Counted from the stretch's first letter, positions 50,818 through 63,185 are shown. The stretch: DNA of 64,000 nucleotides from Chrysomallon squamiferum (GCA_012295275.1 CM022665.1:25130946-25194945), one strand, 5' to 3'. Notes: generated by a model from the sequence alone, not told the origin. Translations and numbers: made by a program.

Positions 50818-50864
50818 ATCATCATCATTATTATCATCATCATCATCATCATCATCATTATCAT
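50818..50864. repeat. (ATC)n microsatellite
   Basis: ATC/ATT triplets with about eight perfect ATC in a row. Confidence 0.93.
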
Positions 50865-51775
50865 AAAATAATATTTTTTAACTTGTTTTTAAAATACTGA
50901 AATACTTACAAGGTCGATAGATACACTAATACGAATAAGAAACAGTTCAACGAAAACATTTGAGAGGGAAATCCAAAAATGTAAGGGTATAAAACTAATA
51001 GTATGCAAATAAGCAATCAGTAGGAACGAAAACAAACAGCCAGTATAATAGTCTGTCATTATTTATATATATCACAATTCCATCTTAGGTCTGAAAAAAT
51101 GTCTGGGATGTGTTGTCCTCAAGGAATTATCTTTATTTATTTTATTTTATTTATTTATTTATATTTATTTAATTAATTTTTTTATCATTTATTTATTTTC
51201 TTGTCTCGAAGCGCTGTTTATGAATTAGTTTTTAATAACTTTAGTAAATTCTTTAGAAACATCTGTCCACTACTTCAGATCACTGTGATATCGAATTTCC
51301 AAGAGGTTGTGCCCATAACCTATCCTTTTCTGCCATTAAACTTTATGTATGCACTTTAATATATATATCTATATATATCCATAATCCAGCCGTATCTAAT
51401 AAAGAATAAGTGCAAAAAGAACGAAAGTACAAAAAGTGGAGAGAAAACAAATTTAGTCGATTGTTCTTATGTCGCTAATAAAAGTTTAATCAGCCTTTTT
51501 CATGAACATTATTGATTATCAATATAATCGTTAGAAATTATTGTTTAACTATACGTCTCTGAATCTCATCGGGTTTTAAACCTAAAACATGTCATTTTAT
51601 GGTATTCCAAAAGGGAATTTGATGTTTTTGCTCTATCGACAAAATAATAATTAGGTATATTCAGCTCCAAACAGTTTTTCGAGACTGGTATGACCTATGG
51701 CGTTATATATTAGCTTTTAACGTGTCCATCAAGATTACGAAACTTTAGCATCAAGTTTACTGAACTGTCACTTAC

Positions 51776-52060
51776 TACCAATATTACCATTACCATTACT
51801 ACTATTACTACTACTTCTATCACCTCTACTAATACTCCTAATGGAACCACTATCACCACTGCTCCTATTACTAATACTATCAGAGTATTATCTTACTGCT
51901 ATTAGTACAGCTACTGTTGTTACTACTAGTGGTAGTTACTGCATTAAGTATTATTATTACTATTGTCATCATCATTATTATTAGCAGTAGTAGTAGCAAT
52001 AATAGCAGTAGCAGTAGTATTAGTAGTAATAGTAGCAGCAGCAGCAGTAATTATTTTAGT
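51776..52060. repeat. imperfect triplet-repeat block with complementary halves
   Basis: ACT/ACC-type triplets (51780-51935) are followed by AGT/AGC-type triplets (51984-52056), which are largely complementary to them. Confidence 0.8.
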
Positions 52061-52331
52061 TGAAGTTTATAAATTATTATTGCACAAATCGTACAAAAAG
52101 TGGAACAAGATTCGTTCTTTTCATAAATGACGACTTTGTTTAAGATAAAGATCTACTGTGGGATCTTTTTTTACCAGACAAAATGGTCAAGAACAATCAA
52201 ATTAATGAAATAATATTTAATGAAATCCCAGCACATTTTATAGAATAATTATTAGGCATCATTTATGTGATTTGTAAAACTGTTTACATATAATGGAGAA
52301 TTTGCAAGTACCTCTTGATATGTGCAGATAA

Positions 52332-52332
<1 letters not shown>

Positions 52333-52382
<50 letters not shown>

Positions 52383-52407
52383 CAGCAGCAGCAGCAGCAG
52401 CAGCAGT
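52333..52407. repeat. compound (AGT)n(AGC)n microsatellite
   Basis: About 16 AGT triplets continuing directly into nine AGC triplets. Confidence 0.97.
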
Positions 52408-52775
52408 ATAATGGAGAATTTTTGAATATGCCGCTAGTAGTTTGTTGACCTGCCACATGATAACATAATGGGTTGTTTTGAAAAACCTTTTTTCCTGTTT
52501 TAATATTTGTTCTAGCTTTGATATCACAGCAATATGCATATGGAATGCGCTGGCAAGACTGTATTTATATAGGGGCTTTGCTTAGGGACCAGTTTCTGTT
52601 TCCAGCATTTTCTGTGGTCCGGCTGTGACCAGATCCAGTTGTTGCCGGTTTTATGAGTTTCAGCCTATAGTAGTAACATCAACAACAATTATAATGATTA
52701 TAATATAATAATAATAATCATCATCATCAACATCATTATAATCATAATTCGCCTCGAATGGAGCGAGATAAATTA

Positions 52776-52858
52776 GTATTATTGTTATTATTGTTGTTGT
52801 TGTTGCTGCTGCTACTGCTGCTGTTACTGCTACTGCTGCTGTTACTGCTACTACTATT
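52776..52858. repeat. imperfect (TTG/CTG/CTA)n triplet block
   Basis: Pyrimidine-strand triplets complementary in type to the AGT/AGC run 400 bases to the left. Confidence 0.85.
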
Positions 52859-53841
52859 TCACCTTTTTAATACGTGATTACCAAATACAATGCTTGCTAA
52901 GTAATTTCCGTTCACGTCAGTGCAGCTTTATTTAAATATATTTTGAATTTTGACTCTATAATAAATCAAACTTGACATAACGAAATGAAAACGTGTGCCC
53001 TATGACCTCCTCTGAATAATAATCATGTAACGTCACAACAATGACTTACAGCGGAGGAAACATTCTAGAGTCACAATACTCATACCGTTTTAAGTATAGT
53101 TAACAATAATGTATACAAGGAAAAAATTGGTTTAAATCCAGTACTTTCATATCATATTATTTTAAGAGCAATATAAAATATCTGAGAGTCAGAACAGAAA
53201 CGTAATGCTCTGTCGAATATCAGTACAGGTCCAGCGTTTCAATCGGAGAACAAAATACCGAGCGGGTAACGTAGACAGCCCAGTGTGCGAGTGTTAGATG
53301 GGAAAATTCTTTGTTACAAACACGTGGACTGTCATGTGTTATTCTGTGCATGATTTAAAGTAGAGTAGTCCAGACAGCTGGTATAAACTTGTGAATTATT
53401 TCATATTCTGTTAAAGTCTGTACTTTTTAAATATATTTTCAGAAGAGTGTCAGTATTAAAGTTATATAAACACTAATCCTGCAGTAACAAGCAGCAGCGC
53501 TAACGTCATCAACAACAGAAGTAATAACAAAATAAAAAGTAACAGTAGTAGTATCCGTAGAAGCAGAAGATAAAGAAAGAAATGAAAAGAAAAAAACCAC
53601 ACCAAAAAAAAAAAAAAAAAACGAAAAACCAAATAAATAAATGAAAAACTCGAAAACGTATTTATTAAAATATTTATTGTAGCTCAAAGGTTGAACAATG
53701 AAATCACAAAGCCTGCTTTGTGATTCAGTACGTTAATCAAATAAACCCAGATTAATGAATATATTTTTAATACAAAGATATTACACAAAGTTAAAGATAA
53801 GGCAAATATCACACAGAAGTTATAAAATATATTTCTTGTTT

Positions 53842-54006
53842 CACAAAATATGTATTAAAGTAGATTTAACGTAGAAAGTATTGATGTAGATTTTTTTTTA
53901 CACAAAATATATTAAAGTAGATTTAGTACAAAATTATCAAAGCAGTTTTAACACAAAATGATTAAAGAAGATTTTACACAAAATGTATTAGAACAGATTT
54001 AACATA
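53842..54006. repeat. short diverged tandem array, about 25-30 base unit
   Basis: Five to six copies of a unit like CACAAAATATATTAAAGTAG followed by ATTTAA, at about 53842, 53900, 53930, 53953 and 53980, with substitutions and small indels. Confidence 0.75.
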
Positions 54007-55300
54007 AATGTGGATTCACCATCCATGAATTTCCAGAAACCAAAGGTTTTTATAGACATGATAACATTTGTACTGGTAAATCTGACTGACTGACATCAGG
54101 TTATAGACGGTGCCAAAACATTACGCGATAAAATGTTGTTTGGAATAAGTTAATGGAGGTGGAACAAATAGCACTTTAGGTAATATTTTTAATCTGAGGA
54201 AAGCACTTAATTCTGTTGTGCATATATGAATAAATAATCCTGAGAAAAGTATCGTTTTACTTTTGACAAATCAAACAGATGCAGGTAATTCAGCAGTTTA
54301 GTCATCAAGTCGAAAGACCGGCTTTGCAACCTATTCATAAACATACTGAATATATACAGACAGATGAATAGCTTTCTGATTAAAGAATCAATCATTATTT
54401 TCAAAAAAAATAAGGAAAAGAAAAAGAAAAAAATATATATATTATTTCTTGACTCCGGGCTAGTGGCAACGCTGTTTGATCCCATACACTTGGGATTTCT
54501 TTCGAAAAATAAACAAGGGCCAGCCGTGTTTACTTTTCACCGGTTTCACATTTAAATAAAAAACAAATACCACAAGCCAGAAGTCAGATTAAAGCTGTTA
54601 CAAATGCTAGATAAAATGTCATTTTCTCTGATAATAAATAAATAAATAAATAAATAATAATAATAAATTAAATTAATTCATTAATTATTTATTTCATTAA
54701 TTAATAATTTAAAAAAAAAAAAATTAAAAAAAGAAAAGAAAATTATTATTACTAAAATCAGGAACGTTTAATGATAGCGTTTTAAGACATCAAAATTCCC
54801 GATGCCGAAGACGACAGAAATTAAACTAAGGATGTTCTAAATGAAAGGCGAAAAAAGTAGAGAAACAAACACAATGTCTAATTATAATCGGTGATCAAAA
54901 TGTCACACAGTTTCAGCATTTTTACAAGCCAGTGTAATTGCATGCAAAACAAGGTGACTTCAAACAAATAACAAAATCAAGATGATTTCATTCAAATAAA
55001 ACATATAGGCCTTTAAGCAAAAAATAGATTTGTCGGCCAGCGACGGAACAAAATATTTATTATGTATGTATGCCTAGGGTAAACAAATGAAATTGCTGAC
55101 TATCGACAAAATATATATGTGACATGAAACTACCACTAAGAAGAAAAATAGTAAATTCAAAATATATATAACAAAACAATACTAGCGCCTTTTACAGCAC
55201 TTAATTTTTACGTTCAACGTAAAGACTATCAATATATTTTTTTAAAAAACGAGACATAATAAATGCTTATAATTATAATCAAAAAACCTGACCAGCAGTG

Positions 55301-55637
55301 GTCAATCTCACGCAAGGCACAGGAATATTTAAAACAGAAACAAACAGTTCATCAAGACTGTATATATAGTCATTAAAACAATTTAACTTTCATTGTTTGT
55401 TTTGTATTTTTTCTGCACTGTACAAAGTGCACGTCGGTACAGTCGAATTTTGCAATGCCGTCCACAGCATCAACAGTTTGTAATAAATACAGCTGACCAG
55501 CAGCAGACGAAGCTTTGCCCGTCCAGCGGGAAGTTTCCAATATGCAAGTTACCCAGGACCATCTGTCCATTAATGGGTAGTCACATGGCAATATGCCATA
55601 CAAAAAAGAAATTGTAAGAGACGCTTACACACTGTTC
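55301..55637 (-). other. 3' UTR region of the NPAS4-like gene
   Basis: GC content stays locally raised to about 55420 and then drops. A minus-strand AATAAA hexamer lies near 55056-55061, further left, but the cleavage site is not certain. Confidence 0.4.
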
Positions 55638-55669
55638 CTACTGGGTTTCTTCTGTCATTGATGGGACAC
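55638..55669 (-). CDS. NPAS4: NPAS4-like terminal coding exon with TAG stop
   Basis: Acceptor CTTTCAG. Joins in phase 1 to give GVPSMTEETQ and a TAG at 55638-55640. Without this splice the long exon would read through to GTFITLK and a stop. Confidence 0.75.
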
Positions 55670-58253
55670 CTGAAAGAGGAAGAACAAATAATTTTAAAAA
55701 AAAACAATAAAAAAAAGGTTTAGTGAAATTTTCACTGTGAAAATGAATGATCGAATGAGACAGAGAGAGATAATTAATGTTTCATTTCGATTACAGTTAC
55801 GATATTACTATAATTTTTGGTCTTAATTTTAATATGACTTGAATCTATTTGAAATACTTTCTATGATACACCTGTTAAAATATTTTTCATTATTTCTGTT
55901 CAGGTGAATATTAAAATGTTATATACGGACAGTCTGATATATCTATTGACTTGTTACATTTCTTAATAGAACAGCATCACTTATTTTATATTTAACTTTT
56001 ATATTACTACTATTGATATTTTATAAATTCTACAACTACTACTATTACTACTACTGTTTATGCTGCTGCTACTGCTACTACTATTATACTACTACTACCA
56101 CCATCTTCTACAACTATTACACTTTATTTTAAAACGTTTTTTAAAAACGTATTTATCGTACAATACTATGATATACACTTTGTTTTAGTAAAGACTAGTA
56201 TATTTTATTTCAGTGTTATAAACGTACCTCTGACAGGCGTCAGAGAGGAGAGAAGTTTTTGTAGCTGGTATAACTCGTCCACTTCTTGTGCTACCTGGCT
56301 GCTTTGTGTTGGGTTTGTCATACAGAACTCGTCATTCATAGTCATCATCTGCAGTGGATCCATCGTCATTTCTTCCAAGAAGTCTTCGTTTTCTTCCGAG
56401 AGGTCAGACGAGGTCATGGAGCGTGGAGAATAGTCATGTCCAAGATAGTCCTTTGTCAGACTCGGCACGTTGTCGTACATTCCCGAACCCTTGATGAGAA
56501 CCTGCTCATCGAGGGTGTTCTGGGCTGGACAACTCGTTGTCGGTTCAGACAGGAGAGCTGAATCAAGACTATCTCCACTGAAATTGCAGAAGAATTCTTC
56601 CAGCTCAAATGTGTCGATAACTGGGAGGTTCTGCTTCACTTTACAGGAATTTTGAGGATTGGTCACAGGTTCCGATTTGCATACAATTGTCGGCTTCTCG
56701 GTGGTGTCCTCTGTGGTAATGCTACAGCCTTTGTTTTCAGCTTCGGCCTCTATGAGCAAGTCAAAGAAATGCTCGATATCTGTAGCATTTATTTCCGGAA
56801 GGATTTTCTTTTCTGGTTTACAAGGTTGCAGGTATGACTTGTTTTCCATTTTCACCTCACACAGGTGCGATGTGTTTGCAAGCTTGGTGAGTTCTTCAAT
56901 GATCGAATCTGCGGGACATTCTGATTTTATTATGTCAGTGCTGTCTGTGGTTGATGTTTTGAAGTGAGGGTCTGGTGATGAAACTGGTGACGGATCCGGT
57001 GTCAGGTACGAGTCTGGTAGTGTATTCATGTCTGGCACAACCTGTTCTTGCTGCGACTGATGTAGGAATCTGGGGTTCAGTGTCTGATCAATCATTAGAC
57101 CTTTCTGCAGAGAGGTGCTTGGCATACTGTAGTATCCCTGGGTCAGGATTTGAGAGTCTGACCAATTGACAGATCCCTGCCCTGCAGATGGTGTCGAGAA
57201 AGTGGTACTGAAACTCTCCAAGTTTGTGATCATGCTGTTGCTGCTGGAGGAAGCGAAACCGAAATTGCCACCATGATCACCGAGAGTCATTCTGGGAATC
57301 TTGGCAGGGCTGCATGGACCTTGAATTTTCCTCTTCAGTTTCTCCTTGGTCTGACAAGAGGAACCACTAGTAATGTGTTCTCCCCGCCTTAAAACGGGTG
57401 GATCAGAGAAAGGTAGCATGGTGTTGCTTTGACCACTGCCTTGAACCCCTGTTGCACTGTTTTGTGAACCCCGTAGACGAGCTGGCAACTGGAACCCGTT
57501 CGAGGGCTGTAGCCATCGAGTCCCCAGATCCTGAGATATGCCTGAACAAGCTAATGGTTGTGTCCAGAGTTCTGCTCCACGAGTTGGGTAGAAGTTAAAC
57601 ATCTGGCTTTGGAGTTTCAGCTGATAAGCTTCTTGTTCACTGAAACATAAACCATAAAGGACATGTAATATTCGCCGATCAAATACAATACTTGGTATGT
57701 TTTAAGTTAAACAATAAAATCTAAGCCGAACATTTATTTCACTAATAACAGACATTTCAGAAACAGTGGTGTATCTCTGTAGTATTCTTAAAAGCCGATA
57801 TTACAGTGCCTTTGTTTTGGTGTTAATTTATAGGAAATTATCCACTAATATCTTTATAAAGATTTCATGTCAAGGCATCATCAAATTTATTTCTTTACCT
57901 AATAACTTGATTAATGCAAACAATCACTGGTTCGTCAGTGTTTGCAACCAAAGCCTGTTTGACGTGCATCACCAGATTAACCCAAAAGACAGAATTATCG
58001 CTTCGGATCATCCGAATTATGACCATGCATCCCATTTCATGGTTCGATCGTATTACTGAAATGAACAAATTATTACTAATAAAGCACGTAACAGGTGTTA
58101 ACTGATGGTAGCAGAATGTGAATGAGAAAAGCCGGAGTTTAGAGTTACAAATTGAATGCTCAGCAGAACAGACTGATTAATTTATGAAGAAACAGAAACA
58201 ACAGAATAATGAAAATACAAAACAAAAAAAACAATACATAAATACATAATAAA

Positions 58254-58311
<58 letters not shown>

Positions 58312-59065
58312 GACTAATGATTCATGTACATCTCTCTCTCTCGTTTTTATTTAGTTGTTTTTTTTTTTTTTTTTTTTTTTTTTTGATTTTGCTAATCGTA
58401 AAAAACTTACATAGCATGTGTTTTTCTCTAGCTTCATTGATGTCCATAGGGTGAAGGATGTTGTACCAAGACTGTCGAAAGAGTTCATCATTGCTGCGTC
58501 CGAGATGGTGTTCAGCACTGTAACAAACACAATCCATTTACACATGAAGATTAAAGAGTAAATGAAAAGCGTTCACTACTTAGTTAAAGTAAAATAAAAT
58601 TGTTATGAACCATCAGAAAGTGTAGTTTCGACAAAAGCTTAAAGAGAAAAATAAAAATACTAATAAGGCTGAGATCAAACATTCAGGAAGACATTTTTAT
58701 AGCTCGTGTTTGTCAAAGGATGGATTCAGTTTAAACCTCTGTGTTTAACACAAAGTTTTATGGATTATTTCACTTTTCTTTTTCTTGCAACATAAAGTTT
58801 ATTGACTATAATTATTTACGATATTTTTATTTTTATTTTTTATTTATTTTTAATTTGTTTTTTTTTTATGATTATTTTGTTATTATTATTTAAAACTGAA
58901 ACCTCCAGTATATCTTTATCATTATTTTAAATAACACATAACATTCTACTAACATTCTTTTGGGGATTTATTTCTTCTTCGTATCTTTTATTGTTGTTTC
59001 TTATTTTTATCTGTTAGTATTTTTGTGTATATAATCTTTTGTTCTGCTTTACTGTCTTTTTCTTC

Positions 59066-59112
<47 letters not shown>

Positions 59113-59352
59113 ATTTAATTTATTTAATCACTACAAGGTCTCTTGAAATACAACTACTTACGCATGCGTCACTTCCAGAAAAGTCATATCAAGTTTGTGA
59201 ATGGTCTTGTAAACCATCGTGTTGTTGTGAATTAAATTTTCTTTCAAATCGGGAGTAATCAGAGGACTGCAGATAGCCATGAAGACGTACTGTGGGTCAG
59301 AGGACGAATCTTGGTCAGGAGCAACCGCGAAATGACCTTTCACGTACATTAC
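55638..59352 (-). CDS. NPAS4: NPAS4/dysfusion-like bHLH-PAS transcription factor, 3' part of gene (5 exons, 632 residues)
   Basis: Five exons with agreeing phases encode 632 residues ending in TAG. Exon 59162-59352 holds the end of PAS-A (VMYVKGHF) and the linker YVFMAICSPLITPD. The next two exons form PAS-B: FLEVTHAEHHLGRSNDEL, SWYNILHP, IRSNHEMGCMVIIRM, WVNLVMHVKQAL, VIVCINQV. The 1412-base exon is a low-complexity Ser/Thr/Pro/Gln- and acid-rich C-terminus with a basic KLKRK patch, two related acidic FF motifs and a tail VDELYQLQKLLSSL resembling the NPAS4 end. NPAS4 is an activity-induced neuronal factor that pairs with ARNT-type partners; the fly orthologue is dysfusion. The bHLH and most of PAS-A are not in the window. 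Family call is firm; precise orthology is inferred. Confidence 0.88.
56228..57639 (-). CDS. NPAS4: NPAS4-like exon: long C-terminal activation region
   Basis: Begins EQEAYQLKLQSQMFNFYPT after a TTTCAG acceptor and stays open for 470 codons. The ATG at 57602 is internal, not the start. It carries a basic KLKRK patch, a proline/serine region (LTPDPSPVSSPDP), IKSE and VKME sumoylation-type sites and acidic clusters (SEENEDFLEEM). Confidence 0.92.
57899..58055 (-). CDS. NPAS4: NPAS4-like exon: second half of PAS-B
   Basis: IRSNHEMGCMVIIRMIRSDN, then FWVNLVMHVKQAL and VIVCINQVIS. The WVN and CINQ strands are conserved in NPAS4 relatives. Confidence 0.92.
58247..58307. repeat. (AAT)n microsatellite
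   Basis: About 19 AAT triplets in the intron between the two PAS-B exons. Confidence 0.97.
58361..58384. repeat. poly-T run
   Basis: About 24 T residues just beyond the donor of the first PAS-B exon (poly-A in the sense strand). Confidence 0.95.
58411..58517 (-). CDS. NPAS4: NPAS4-like exon: first half of PAS-B
   Basis: AEHHLGRSNDELFRQSWYN and ILHPMDINEAREKH, the LGR/SWY/LHP signature of NPAS4-type PAS-B. Donor GTAAGT, phase 1 out. Confidence 0.92.
59067..59110. repeat. (ATT)n microsatellite
   Basis: About 14 ATT triplets in an intron of the NPAS4-like gene. Confidence 0.97.
59162..59352 (-). CDS. NPAS4: NPAS4-like exon: PAS-A end and interdomain linker
   Basis: Acceptor AACAG, donor GTAAGT, starts in phase 0 with VMYVKGHFAVAPDQD and contains AICSPLITPDLKENL and TIHKLDMTFLEVTH. 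It is the most upstream exon whose protein I recognise. Confidence 0.9.
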
Positions 59353-60056
59353 CTGTTAAAATAAATAAATGAATAAATATATCGATTAAAGAATAAATAA
59401 ATGAGTGTGTGAAAAAATAATAATAATAAATAATGAGTATTATTTTTATCAGTGATTATATGTCCAAAAAAAAAAAAATAATAATAATAATAAATAAAAT
59501 AAATATATAAATTTTAAAATAATAATAAGTGTAAATTTTCTTTTTTAATAATAAGTGAAAAATAAAATATTAAAAATGAAATAAAGAAAGAATGAAGGAA
59601 AGAAAGAAATTTTGAGTATAGTCTTTTCAATAAAAATTCGCGTAAAAAAATAAAATAATAATAATAACATTAAATAAATAAATAAACATAACGTAATTTA
59701 GTACAATGTATGGTCGGTCCCAGCATTTCTGTTAAATACAAGTAATGGCGTTTGCTATTAAACTGGGACCTCCTGACATTTACATGCTTGCCTCAAGCAA
59801 ATATCTCATTGACATTCAGTTATTTGCGAAGGTACAGATTGCTGTAAAACAAACAGCAACACCTATAAACTCTAAATTTGTATCTACATTGAGAATATGA
59901 CTGCCACATAAGACATCTCTAAACGTAATTACGTGTTCATTTGCAAAGAATCAAAAAGAGCCCAAAGTTAGTTTGTATCTACTTGTTTATAATGCGTTCG
60001 TATCACTTTATTTTCATTAGTTGGAGAGTTCGTACGTTTTTAATTAATTCAATCAA

Positions 60057-60059
<3 letters not shown>

Positions 60060-60133
<74 letters not shown>

Positions 60134-60149
60134 CCTCCCTCCCTCCCTC
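60060..60149. repeat. (CT)n microsatellite with (CCCT)n end
   Basis: About 34 CT units running into five CCCT units. Confidence 0.98.
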
Positions 60150-61608
60150 GTAAAGATATTCAAAAACATATTTTCATAAATGCAGACATATAAATGTAAA
60201 TTTTTAGAATTAATATTTATTTTTCTTAGTGACATTATCAACAGCAGCACGTTATTTATTTATTAAATTTGTTTAAAATTTTATTTTATTTTATTTGCGT
60301 AGTTTGACGAGTAAATGCACGTATTTTCCGCAGTGAGTCCCTGTGGTAGGATGATAACACTGTTCTGAAACATAATCATATTTATTCATTACGAATACTA
60401 CATGGTGGCCAGACAAGGAAAGATAGCCTGCGTCAATAAACCACATCCTCCTGTTAAGTCAAGTGTGTGACTAAGCCGTAGGCAACGATCTCTACTGAAA
60501 CAATAAGACAATGGCGGCTGCAGCACTACGACATCTTCAACACTGATGACGAATTACATACTTCCGGAATACATTCATTAAAAATAAGTTTGCAGAACCG
60601 TCGCTATTCTAATACAGACATGAGTCGACAAATGACATATATTCCTCTTTAATCATGGTGACATTTTCGATAAAGATAGGACAAGCCCCGGGCGTCTGGG
60701 CAAAGTTACAAGAAGGATTAAGTCACATCTGGTTAAAAAAAAATGGGTTGTTAAACTGAAGCAGGTTTACAGACTTGTTTCTCAAGTGGCGCTGCGTTTT
60801 AATAAGGTGACTTAGCTTGTAAATGCATGTAGATCATATAATTATGATAATATATATAACGCGTTAAAATGTATGTGACCTTGGTAATACAATGGACCGT
60901 TGGCATGGATACAGAAAGTGACGGCAACAGTATCCAGCTGTTCACGTTTATTGTAATAAAATTAATAGGCGAAATAACAGTAATGAATAACCAATTATTA
61001 TATGTACTAAATATCTATGGATTACTTTAAAAGTATATTAAAATAAAAATTAAGTGACAGCATGAGTTATTTGTTTATTTAATCAACTGAAAAAAATTAT
61101 ATAAACATTGCTTACATATAGCATATAAAACGGCAGCGAGTTAATAAAATAAAATATACTAAACTTAAACTGAGTATCATTGAAAAGATTAGTCTGCCGT
61201 TGACATATGTGCTCTTATCAAATCTCTTATAAAGATCTTGGAAATGCCCGTTATAAAGTATTTCAAATACAAAGTTACCCAGTATAAATACAACATTCCT
61301 ACTCGAAAAATACCATGAACCAAGAAAAACAATCAATCAAGATGTCTACTTCTTGTTTCTACCTATCTGTCTGTGTTTACTTTGAAATAACATACTGGTT
61401 TGACTTCGCTAGTTAGAAAGTTGTACCGTGTGTCATTCAGATAAATTGTAAATATAATAATATATAGTGAAGATAATTTACTTCACATTACCATACGAAC
61501 TTTTAGTGGAAATATAGTATATAAAATATCGTCCTAAAGATGACATTTCTCTGTTTGATATTTTGATAAGCTTTCTAAATATAATATGAAATTTATGTTC
61601 TGCAGCAT

Positions 61609-61633
61609 TTTTTTTTTTTTTTTTTTTTTTTTT
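61609..61633. repeat. poly-T run
   Basis: About 25 T residues. Confidence 0.95.
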
Positions 61634-61825
61634 AGTAGAGAAGAGGTGTTTGTGTTTTTTTGGTTGTTTTTTTTATTATTATTTTATTATTATTTTAATT
61701 TATTTATTTATTTATTTATTTTATTGAGATATCTTTAATAAGGCAAATATCGTAGAGAGGGAGTGAATTGTTTTTCAGGCTTCTAGAAATAATGTATACA
61801 ACTGACACATATTGAAGTTACTTAC

Positions 61826-61864
61826 TGATTTGCGCGTTCTCTTTGATAACGCCAGAGAAGCCAT
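61826..61864 (-). CDS. candidate alternative first coding exon of the NPAS4-like gene
   Basis: The ATG at 61862-61864 starts MASLALSKRTRKS, followed by a consensus donor (CA|GTAAGT) in phase 0. It would splice in frame to the VMYVKGHF exon at 59352 and give a protein without bHLH. The SKRTRKS piece faintly resembles the basic segment that precedes this point in NPAS4 PAS-A. A 13-codon match of phase can be chance. Confidence 0.25.
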
Positions 61865-63184
61865 ATGATTTTAAAGTCTAGTACTAATTTACGACTTGCT
61901 GTCTACACTAATGATACTTTGTCGTTGTTGTCTTGGTGCTATTAATGAGACGACGCAAAAATCGATGCCAATACAAAATCCTCGGATGTAATCTCATTAT
62001 ATTTTTCAGTCTGATTATTGGTGTTATCATTAAAAACAAATCCAGATGGTGCATGCTTCCGAAATATTTAATTTCTGTTTGTGGTGCATAAACCTCGCCA
62101 GAACTCTTCGACTTGTTTATCAAAAGGCATGTGTTCTTATGTCTATCTGAAGATGAATGGAAAACATCCTTTGATGCTAATCGTTAATATTACTGAGGTA
62201 ACAGAATGCGTGGTATGTGATGTCTTGTCTATGACAAGGTGAAGACAAAAATCTTTTGTTCCAAACTGATGGTTATAGAGTTAATAAAAAGACGTTCTAC
62301 GGGCTTTCTTGACCACAAGAAAATAAATGCAATCGTTGATGCTAATCGAAAAAGTACACTTCGAGTATAGAAAGCATTTTTTCATTTGATGTAAATTTTG
62401 CAATAATTATGGATTTCATTTCAGTTTTATTTGAATTTATTTGATTATTTATTTTTTTATTTATTTATTTATTCATTTTACTTTATTTTACTTTATTTTA
62501 TTTTATTTTATTTACACTCTCTCTCTTTTTCTTTTTTCTTTTTTTTTATAGAAAAATGTGTTTTCTGCCAAATCTTTGAAATCAATTTTGTGTATCGATA
62601 AAATTAGTCAACTGCCTGGAGGCAAAACTTTTAATATCTAAAAAAAATGTTTTTTTTGGGGGGGGGAATCTTAATAGGTATTTAAATTTAAGATGAATCA
62701 TTGATTAAATATTTATTTAATCTTCCTTCTTCCTCTTTTCATACTCAAAGATACTGAATAACTGAAGTTGGTTTAAAAAAAAAAAAAAAAAAAAAATGAC
62801 AGTATAATATTACACAATGATTATAAATCAATATCAAATTCTATAATAAAATTTAGTTTCATTTCGAATTTCTTTCTCTGTCTTTATTTTCGTTTTCAAA
62901 ATTATTTCCAGGTTCTTAAATAAAAATGAATAAATCAAAGTATAAATTGCTGATTTTCGAAATGGCCTATTTCTGTGGTTGCAGTTAAGTGCTGCTTTTT
63001 CTGCACACGATATTTTCAGCTTCAGTTTGTCTTGTGGCAATGGTTGAAACGTTATTAACTTTCCCACGCATTGTGTCTTTCGAGAGCAGAAAACATATTT
63101 TCAGTTTATAATTAACAAACTTATCAAATCGAAAAGAAATTAATTTTAGAGTTTTTGTCTTCCAGAATGAACATTTCTATTCAG

Positions 63185-63185
<1 letters not shown>

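Larger units (their letters stand above)
43501..55300. other. CpG-richer intergenic region, no protein gene recognised
   Basis: Lies between the inferred TMEM63 promoter side and the 3' end of the NPAS4-like gene. It is packed with microsatellites and complementary triplet repeats, a possible pogo/Tigger-like remnant (44880-45330), a CpG peak (45540-45660) and a short tandem array (53842-54006). No coding exon with credible splice sites and known homology was found on either strand. Confidence 0.55.
59353..61825 (-). other. probable NPAS4-like intron, no exon recognised
   Basis: Scanned on the minus strand for bHLH (basic region, NAEI, LLPL) and PAS-A signatures without success. Contains a CT/CCCT microsatellite (60060-60149), a poly-T run (61609-61633) and AT-rich filler. 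Confidence 0.5.

Noticed and set aside
56286-57598. Several plus-strand open frames of 60-100 codons opposite the NPAS4-like C-terminal exon
   Set aside because: Antisense shadows of a long coding exon; no homology or splice signals.
57600-57602. ATG as the start of a 465-residue minus-strand protein
   Set aside because: The frame continues upstream to a good acceptor at 57640-57642 and splices in phase to the PAS-B exons, so this Met is internal.
61908-62123. 71-codon minus-strand frame near the missing NPAS4-like exons
   Set aside because: It shows no bHLH or PAS residues and lacks an acceptor and donor in usable phase.
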